Below are positions 31,318 to 36,504 of a stretch of DNA of 36,504 nt, piece by piece (the stretch's first letter is position 1; each line of letters starts with the position of its first letter). The position numbers and the translations under genes are program-made. Under the pieces are notes generated by a model. It worked only from the letters and a program-made list of their open reading frames with translations, ran no database searches and was not told the DNA's origin. This DNA comes from Thermoleophilia bacterium (lineage in GTDB: Bacteria; Actinomycetota; Thermoleophilia; Gaiellales; F1-60-MAGs149), in the NCBI GenBank assembly GCA_016462095.1, contig JAEMTW010000001.1:6536-43039 (forward strand), written 5' to 3'.

Positions 31318-33207
31318 GTGAAATCCTCTCATCAGGGTTCGACCACACCAGGGAGTCACGTCCCTCAGGGCAGGCTCGTCCTGCTCGCATTCGGCGCCAT
31401 CGGCATCATCTACGGCGATATTGGCACGAGTCCGTTGTACGCGTTTCAAGCTGCCTTCAACGATGTCTTTGGCCTCAGTACAAATCGGGAGGAGGTGCTC
31501 GGTCTCCTCTCGTTGTTCATCTGGACGCTCGTGTTGGTGGTCACGGTCAAGTACATCGTGGTGATCATGCGGGCCGATAATGAGGGGGAGGGCGGCACGC
31601 TTGCGTTGGGCGTACTTGCACTCCGGTACGTGCAACAACGGCATCGCGTCGTGGTGATTGCGATCAGCATGCTCGCGATCTCGTTGTTTGCGGCTGACGG
31701 GATTTTGACGCCGAGCATTTCGGTGCTGTCTGCGATTGAGGGACTCTCGATGGTGATGCCGGGCGTCTCGAGCTTCGAGGACGACATTGCACTGGCGATT
31801 CTGGCGGTCTTGTTTCTGGCCCAGCGATTTGGCACGGGCAAGATCGGTCATGTCTTTGGCCCCATCATGGTGCTCTGGTTTGCTGCGATTGCGGCACTTG
31901 GTGTGCGAGCAATCATTGGCAATCCGGAGGTGCTGGCGGCGATCAACCCGCTCTATGCGGCGGAGCTCGTGGTGCGCCATCCGTTGCTGACGTTCGTCTT
32001 GCTTGGCGCGGTCACCTTGGCGATCACGGGAGTCGAGGCGCTCTATGCCGATATGGGTCACTTCGGGCGCCGTCCAATTGCTGCCTCGTGGCTCGTCGTG
32101 GTACTCCCTGCGCTGACTCTCTGCTATCTCGGCCAGGGCGCGCTCGTTCTAGAGAATCCGTCGGCAGCGACGAATTCGTTTTACCTCCTCGTGCCATCAC
32201 AACTCCTCGTCCCGATGATTGTGCTCGCGACGCTGGCGACCATCATTGCCTCGCAGGCGGTGATCTCGGGCATGTTTACGGTCGCACAACAGGCGATGAG
32301 GCTTGGGTGGATACCGCGCATGCGCGTGCTGCACACCTCGAAGACGGTCAGGGGCCAGATTACGGTGCCGATTGTCACGTTGCTGATGTTTCTCGGAGTT
32401 GCCGGCACGGTGCTCAACTTTGAAACCTCCGCACGCCTCGCCAATGCCTACGGCTTGACCGTCACCGGAACGCTGTTGTGCACGACGCTCCTTGCCGTGG
32501 TCGTGGCACGGCACCAATGGCAGTGGCCTGTCTGGCGAATCGTTGCGATTTTCGTGCCGATGGCAATCATCGACGTTGCCTTCTTTAGCGCCAACCTTGC
32601 CAAAATTGTGCACGGTGCGTGGTTCACGTTGTTGATCGCAGCGCTTCTGTTGTTGCTCATTCAGGCCTGGACACGGAGCCGGGACAAAGCGCTCGCCGCG
32701 ATCGAGCAGATGTCGCTTGATGTCCCTGCCTACCTGCAGCTCGTGGAGCGCACCGGACCTGCCCGAACGATCGGGACTGGCGTTCATCTTGCGTCTCGGG
32801 TCGATCGGGTCCCGCGGACGCTGGCTGCCACGTGCGCCGTACTGGAGACAGTTTTTGAGCAGACCATCATGATCACGGTCGAGACGGCCAACACGCCGCT
32901 GGTGGCCGAGCAGACGCAGGTCGAAGAGGTTGCGCCCGGTATCTGGCATATCGTCTTTCGGCACGGCTTCGCTGAGGCTGCTGATATCCCACGTGCGCTG
33001 AGTGAGAGCGCATTGGGGAGTCAGATCGATCCGTTGACCACCACGTATTTCGTCGGGCGCGACAGCATCAATGTGGTGTCGAAGGGGTTGGCAAAGATTC
33101 CGCTCAGGCTCTTCGCGATGCTCCATCAGCATTCGCAAGGGGCGACAGAGTTCTTTGGCATGCCGTCGTCGCGGACGATCACGATTGGGGCGCGCATCGA
33201 CCTCTAG
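31318..33207 (+). CDS. kup: KUP-family potassium uptake protein
   Basis: About 629 aa from GTG 31318 (TTG 31309 is also possible). GAIGIIYGDIGTSPLYAF is the KUP signature in TM1, followed by about twelve membrane segments with VKYIVVIMRADNEGEGGTLAL, LFAADGILTPSISVLSAIEG (parts of TM3/4), and ITGVEALYADMGHFGRRPI. The C-terminal ~170 residues form the usual cytosolic domain (VPRTLAATCAVLETVFEQ). It imports K+ by proton symport. Its TAG stop shares CTAG with the converging LysR gene. A 10-codon ORF precedes it. Confidence 0.93.
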   Translation: MKSSHQGSTTPGSHVPQGRLVLLAFGAIGIIYGDIGTSPLYAFQAAFNDVFGLSTNREEVLGLLSLFIWTLVLVVTVKYIVVIMRADNEGEGGTLALGVLALRYVQQRHRVVVIAISMLAISLFAADGILTPSISVLSAIEGLSMVMPGVSSFEDDIALAILAVLFLAQRFGTGKIGHVFGPIMVLWFAAIAALGVRAIIGNPEVLAAINPLYAAELVVRHPLLTFVLLGAVTLAITGVEALYADMGHFGRRPIAASWLVVVLPALTLCYLGQGALVLENPSAATNSFYLLVPSQLLVPMIVLATLATIIASQAVISGMFTVAQQAMRLGWIPRMRVLHTSKTVRGQITVPIVTLLMFLGVAGTVLNFETSARLANAYGLTVTGTLLCTTLLAVVVARHQWQWPVWRIVAIFVPMAIIDVAFFSANLAKIVHGAWFTLLIAALLLLLIQAWTRSRDKALAAIEQMSLDVPAYLQLVERTGPARTIGTGVHLASRVDRVPRTLAATCAVLETVFEQTIMITVETANTPLVAEQTQVEEVAPGIWHIVFRHGFAEAADIPRALSESALGSQIDPLTTTYFVGRDSINVVSKGLAKIPLRLFAMLHQHSQGATEFFGMPSSRTITIGARIDL

Positions 33208-34085
33208 GTCGTGGTGCGTGCGGCGTCGAGGAGCGCGCGCGTGAGAGTCGGCAGCGGGTCGCGGTCGGGGACGACGACGCCAATGCGTTGTTCGACGGTT
33301 GGGTCGGTCAGGGGGATCGCGACGATCGAGTCGGGTAGCGCGCCTCCGTCGATCCATGAGGTCGGCCCGATCGTGCACCAACGACCGTGGGCGACGTGCT
33401 CCCAGAGCGGCACGATGTCGTCCGATTCGACGCGCGGTGAGGGCGCCGTACCAGCCGTCGTGAAGGCCGTGTCGATGATGCGCCGATTCTGCATGTTCGC
33501 GGTCAACAGGCAGAGCGGGAGGTCGGCGGCCTCGCGCCAGGTCAGCGAGGTGCGCGCGGCAATCGCATCGTCTTTGTGGGCATAGAGGACGTAGCGTTCC
33601 TGGGCGACGGGAATTGCGCGGACGCCACGGAGTGGCTCGTTATCGAGGTAGGTGATACCCGCATCGATTTCGAACTCGAGCAGGCGCCGTTCGATCTCGC
33701 GGCTGGCGAGCGAGAGCACGGTCACGGAGACGTCGGGGTGGAGTGCGGTGACGGCGGCCGAGAGCGCACTGGCAATCGGCAGTGCAGTTGGAATGGCGCC
33801 GAGGCGTAGGCGGCCAGTGACCGCGCCCTGCATCGAGGCGAGGTCTTCGCGCAGGCCATCGGCGTCGGCGAGGATGCGGTGCGCCCAGGCTACGACACGT
33901 TCTCCCTCGGGTGTTAGACCTGCATAGCGGCGTCCACGAATCACGATCGGGACACCCAACTCGGCTTCTAGGCTGCGGATACCAGCACTCAGCGATGGCT
34001 GCGAGACATGACAGGCGGCAGCGGCATGGCCAAAGTGGCGTTCGCGAGCCAGCGCGGTGACGTACTCCAGTTGACGCAGCTGCAT
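33204..34085 (-). CDS. LysR-family regulator, divergent from fdhD
   Basis: 293 aa from ATG 34085, chosen for the TATCAT element six bases upstream and the MQLRQLEYV start typical of the family. Winged helix-turn-helix: HFGHAAAACHVSQPSLSAGI then LEAELGVPIVIRGRRYAGLTPEG. The C-terminal substrate-binding domain begins GRLRLGAIPTALP. It probably binds the dyad GATAG-N7-CTATC at 34094-34110, which overlaps its own -10, so it would repress itself and control fdhD-moeA. The effector may relate to formate or molybdate (inference). Confidence 0.88.
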   Translation of the reverse strand: MQLRQLEYVTALARERHFGHAAAACHVSQPSLSAGIRSLEAELGVPIVIRGRRYAGLTPEGERVVAWAHRILADADGLREDLASMQGAVTGRLRLGAIPTALPIASALSAAVTALHPDVSVTVLSLASREIERRLLEFEIDAGITYLDNEPLRGVRAIPVAQERYVLYAHKDDAIAARTSLTWREAADLPLCLLTANMQNRRIIDTAFTTAGTAPSPRVESDDIVPLWEHVAHGRWCTIGPTSWIDGGALPDSIVAIPLTDPTVEQRIGVVVPDRDPLPTLTRALLDAARTTT

Positions 34086-34091
34086 GCGACA

Positions 34092-34097
34092 ATGATA
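34092..34097 (-). promoter_or_regulatory. Likely -10 element, leaderless start of LysR gene
   Basis: TATCAT, six bases before ATG 34085, overlapped by the LysR dyad. Confidence 0.6.
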
Positions 34098-34110
34098 GCC
34101 CCTGCCTATC
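34094..34110. promoter_or_regulatory. LysR-type operator: GATAG-N7-CTATC
   Basis: A perfect interrupted dyad with the ATAG-N7-CTAT layout of LysR-type sites (as in OxyR half-operators). It lies in the 73-base divergent region between lysR and fdhD and covers the lysR -10. Confidence 0.65.
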
Positions 34111-34148
34111 AACCGGTTGACGAATGCACCTTGCCCGCCGCCCGCAGC

Positions 34149-34154
34149 GGGAGG
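34149..34154 (+). promoter_or_regulatory. Shine-Dalgarno site that decides the fdhD start
   Basis: GGGAGG four bases before TTG 34159. It favours this start over TTG 34117, which has no such site. Confidence 0.5.
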
Positions 34155-34158
34155 ATGC

Positions 34159-35046
34159 TTGAACCGGACGCTTTCCCTGGACTCAATCATCGACATCTCC
34201 GACCGCCCACCGCTTGCAGGACCTACCGCCGATGTCGGCGTGCTGAGCCTTGCGCGCGGCGAACGTCCGGTCGAAAAGCGCGATCGCGTGGCCGGCGAGG
34301 AACCACTCGAGATTCGCGTTGGTGGCCCCGGTCAAGAACTGAGCCAGGTGGCCGTGACGATGCGCACCCCCGGCGCCGACTTCGAACTCGCCGCCGGGTT
34401 TCTCTTGACTGAGGGGTTCGTGGTCGACGGGAGCGAGATCGCGGATATCCGCTACTGCGCCGATGTCGCGAACGCCGAGCAGCAGTACAACGTGCTGTCC
34501 GTGCGGCTGACGAAACCGTTTGACGCGACCTCGCTGCAGCGCAACATGTTCGCCTCGTCGAGTTGCGGGGTCTGTGGCAAAGCGTCGATCGACATGATCG
34601 AGGTCGCCTGCCGACCGCTGCCCGAGGGGCCTGTGGTGGCGTTCGAAACGCTGCTCGAATTGCCCGAGTTGCTGCGCGCCAAGCAGCGCCAGTTCGACCG
34701 CACTGGTGGAATCCATGCGACCGGTCTGTTTACGCCCACCGGCACGCTCGTCGAGCTGCGCGAGGACATTGGTCGGCACAACGCGATGGACAAGGCGATT
34801 GGTGCGCGACTGATGGCGGGCCAGTCACCGCTGCACGACACCGTTGCACTCGTTTCGGGGCGCGCCGGTTTCGAACTCGTCCAGAAGGCAGCCGTCGCGG
34901 GCATTCCGATCGTGGCCGCAGTTGGTGCTCCGTCGAGCATCGCCGTGCAAGCCGCCAAGCGTCTCGGCGTCACGCTCGTGGGCTTCTTGCGCGACGACCG
35001 TGCCAACGTCTACTCGCATACGCAACGCATCGCGGTCGATTCGTGA
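34159..35046 (+). CDS. fdhD: Formate dehydrogenase accessory sulfurtransferase FdhD
   Basis: About 295 aa from TTG 34159 (other starts possible, e.g. TTG 34117 or GTG near 34240). EEPLEIRVGG, MRTPGADFELAAGFLLTEG, SSCGVCGKASID with the two sulfur-carrying cysteines (CxxC), GGIHATGLFTPTG, EDIGRHNAMDKAIGARL, and SGRAGFELVQKAAVAGIPIVAAVGAPSSIAV (quoted in two parts: SGRAGFELVQKAAV, GIPIVAAVGAPSS). FdhD passes sulfur from IscS to the molybdenum/tungsten cofactor of formate dehydrogenase. The dehydrogenase itself is not in the window. It overlaps moeA by GTGA. Confidence 0.93.
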   Translation: MNRTLSLDSIIDISDRPPLAGPTADVGVLSLARGERPVEKRDRVAGEEPLEIRVGGPGQELSQVAVTMRTPGADFELAAGFLLTEGFVVDGSEIADIRYCADVANAEQQYNVLSVRLTKPFDATSLQRNMFASSSCGVCGKASIDMIEVACRPLPEGPVVAFETLLELPELLRAKQRQFDRTGGIHATGLFTPTGTLVELREDIGRHNAMDKAIGARLMAGQSPLHDTVALVSGRAGFELVQKAAVAGIPIVAAVGAPSSIAVQAAKRLGVTLVGFLRDDRANVYSHTQRIAVDS

Positions 35047-36209
35047 GCCACGATCCAGACCCAGCCGAGGCCTGGAAGCGCTGGCACGCTGCGCTGGCCG
35101 AGGCAGCCTTCGTGGTGCCGCTTGCCTCCGAGCGCGTGCCGGTCGGCGAGGCGGTTGGGCGCATCGCCGCGAAGCCAGTCAGCGCAGTCCGTCCATCGCC
35201 ACCACTGCGGGTTGCTGCGATGGATGGAATCTCAGTGCGTGCGCGCGACACGGAGGGTGCGCCCACGCGCATTGCTCCGACCGATTTCGCGCTGGTCGAC
35301 ACGGGGGCACCTGTGCCCGACGGCTTCGATGCTGTTGTCGTGCGCGAGCAGGTGACAATCGACGAGGCGGGTGCGCTCGTGCAAGAGACGGTCATGCCCG
35401 GTCGACATGTGCGGCCAGTCGGTGAGGACATTCCACTCGATCAGGTGCTGATCCAGGCCGGCCAACGGCTCGGTGCCTTCGACGTTGCGCTCATCGCGGC
35501 GGCAGGGCAGCCAGTGGTTGACGTGGTCTGTCAGCCTGGCGTGGCGGTAATTCCCACCGGGGACGAGCTGCGCTCATCGGGCGAGCGACTCGACGCCCAC
35601 CACGTGATCGACTCGAATGGGCCGATGCTGATTGCACAGGCACGAGCGGACGGTGCGCGGGCCACACTGCACCCACGCGTGCCGGACGACCCAAAGCTGC
35701 TGGGCGAAGAGGTGATGCGCGCGGTGCTCTCGAACGATCTGGTGCTGCTTGTGGCGGGCTCTTCGCGTGGTCACCGAGACTATGCGCGCGAGGTACTCGA
35801 AGAGCTGGGTGAGGTCGCGGTCGATGGCGTCGCGGTGCGGCCCGGCCATCCGGTATTGCTGGCTGTTGTCGGCACCACACCCGTGATTGGGGTACCGGGC
35901 TATCCCGTCTCGGCCGCCTTTACCTACGAGCTGTTTGCGCGCCCGTTGCTGGGTGAACTCTTGGGCGCTATCCCTCCCCGGCCAGCACTCGAGGTACGGC
36001 TTGCTGAGGCTGTTGGTGGGCGCGACGACTCGACCTGCATGGTTGCGGTCGAGCTCGACTCCGTCTACGGGGACATGCCAACAGCGACGCCGTGTGCCCG
36101 CCGGGCGGGTGCTCTGCGCTCGTTGGCCGGTGCAGATGGCTACGTGACCGTGCCGCCCGGCGAGGGGTTTGCCATGGGCGCTGTTGTCACCGCACTCTTG
36201 TTTGCTTAG
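35043..36209 (+). CDS. moeA: Molybdopterin molybdenumtransferase MoeA-like
   Basis: 388 aa with a GTG start in the fdhD stop; the longer open frame upstream is antisense noise. VRPSPPLRVAAMDGISVRA (MoeA N-terminal MDG), MPGRHVRPVGEDIPLDQVL, VAVIPTGDELRSSGE, and LLVAGSSRGHRDYAREVLE, GVAVRPGHPVLLAVVG, GVPGYPVSAAFTYELF. The AGSS and GYPVS forms (usual MoeA: GGxSxGD, GNPVS) mark the sub-group often fused to or found with LysR-like domains. It inserts molybdate into molybdopterin. Coupling to fdhD shows a role in Mo-enzyme maturation, most likely for formate dehydrogenase. Confidence 0.88.
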   Translation: MSHDPDPAEAWKRWHAALAEAAFVVPLASERVPVGEAVGRIAAKPVSAVRPSPPLRVAAMDGISVRARDTEGAPTRIAPTDFALVDTGAPVPDGFDAVVVREQVTIDEAGALVQETVMPGRHVRPVGEDIPLDQVLIQAGQRLGAFDVALIAAAGQPVVDVVCQPGVAVIPTGDELRSSGERLDAHHVIDSNGPMLIAQARADGARATLHPRVPDDPKLLGEEVMRAVLSNDLVLLVAGSSRGHRDYAREVLEELGEVAVDGVAVRPGHPVLLAVVGTTPVIGVPGYPVSAAFTYELFARPLLGELLGAIPPRPALEVRLAEAVGGRDDSTCMVAVELDSVYGDMPTATPCARRAGALRSLAGADGYVTVPPGEGFAMGAVVTALLFA

Positions 36210-36212
36210 AGT
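36207..36212 (+). promoter_or_regulatory. Likely -10 element, leaderless start of the last gene
   Basis: TAGAGT, six bases before ATG 36219, overlapping the moeA stop codon. Confidence 0.5.
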
Positions 36213-36218
36213 GACGTC

Positions 36219-36504
36219 ATGTCCACTCCTCGCACCCGCGTCAAGCGCCTCCCAAAGCGTGGCCAGTACGATCGCTCGACGATTGACGCGATTCTCGACG
36301 AGGCAATCGTCTGCCACATCGGCATCGAGGTCGACGGCCAGCCCTACGTGATTCCCTCGCTGCACGCCCGCGTGGGGGACACGCTCTATCTGCACGGGTC
36401 GAGCGCGAGCCGCACGCTGCGGACACTCGCAGGTGGTGCGCCGTGCTGCGTGACGGTCACGCTGGTGGATGGTCTGGTGTTGGCGCGCGCCGTCTTCGAT
36501 CAAT
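36219..36504 (+). CDS. Pyridoxamine-5'-phosphate-oxidase-like FMN protein (3' truncated by window)
   Basis: The first 95 codons are in the window. RVKRLPKRGQYDRSTIDAIL, DEAIVCHIGIEVDGQPYVIP, LYLHGSSASRTLRTL and APCCVTVTLVDGLVLARA match the FMN-binding split barrel of the PNPOx-like/NimA-type family (flavin-nucleotide-binding). FMN would bind through VIPSLHARV and the HGS loop. Members reduce small molecules or act in cofactor metabolism; the function here is open. Confidence 0.82.
   Translation, partial: MSTPRTRVKRLPKRGQYDRSTIDAILDEAIVCHIGIEVDGQPYVIPSLHARVGDTLYLHGSSASRTLRTLAGGAPCCVTVTLVDGLVLARAVFDQ

Noticed and set aside
32197..33381. Minus-strand open frame opposite kup
   Set aside because: Arg/His/Asp-rich shadow of the KUP gene; no motif or start signal.
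34124..34162. 12-codon ORF before fdhD (ATG 34124, TGA overlapping TTG 34159)
   Set aside because: The overlap with the fdhD start is suggestive, but no TANNNT or Shine-Dalgarno signal precedes the ATG at the right distance.
1..36504. CRISPR array, insertion sequence or attachment site
   Set aside because: No regularly spaced repeats, transposase or integrase motifs, or tRNA-flanking direct repeat were seen.

Overview
The window is a gene-dense, high-GC stretch that reads as the chromosome of an actinobacterium. I judge this from the FadD36-type acyl-CoA synthetase, the CASTOR/POLLUX-type channel, frequent GTG starts, 1-4 base gene overlaps, and many start codons sitting 6-7 bases after a TANNNT hexamer, the actinobacterial leaderless-promoter layout. 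The exact lineage is not decidable by eye; a Thermoleophilia-like or uncultured group is possible. No insertion sequence, prophage, CRISPR array or origin was seen. The longest stretch without a confident gene is 31061-31308.

Layout. 1-1539 is the C-terminal part of a YhaN/SMC-like ATPase. 8858 down to 1553 (minus) is a tightly packed seven-gene run: SIS sugar-phosphate protein, 60-aa protein, APH-type kinase, AlkA-like glycosylase, FadD36-like ligase, membrane phosphodiesterase and metallo-beta-lactamase-fold hydrolase. A ROK kinase lacking the usual zinc cysteines diverges from it (8924-9889). It is followed by an orphan amino-acid-type binding protein, two membrane proteins and a CASTOR/POLLUX-like RCK protein (to 15201). 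Next come a tRNA-Lys with an odd D-arm, an MFS transporter, AlgH, and a coupled DNA-repair pair (Fpg-like glycosylase and Fe-S photolyase, minus strand).

19586-26673 holds two coupled flavoenzymes, a SirB1-like protein, and the most interesting unit: a three-gene overlapping operon. It encodes an unrecognised ~290-aa domain fused to a GcvT/LigM-like folate-dependent demethylase, a second demethylase about 80% identical to the first one's C-terminal part, and a glutamate-racemase-fold protein that has lost its catalytic residues. A toxin-antitoxin-like pair (26718-27961) follows. Facing it on the minus strand are an MttB-family methyltransferase and two EamA transporters (31060-27958). With the sarcosine-oxidase-like enzyme, this 11-kb region looks devoted to a methylated, probably N-methyl, compound whose identity is unknown.

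The right end carries kup (potassium uptake), a LysR regulator diverging from fdhD-moeA (formate dehydrogenase/molybdenum cofactor maturation), and the start of a pyridoxamine-oxidase-like flavoprotein that runs off the window.
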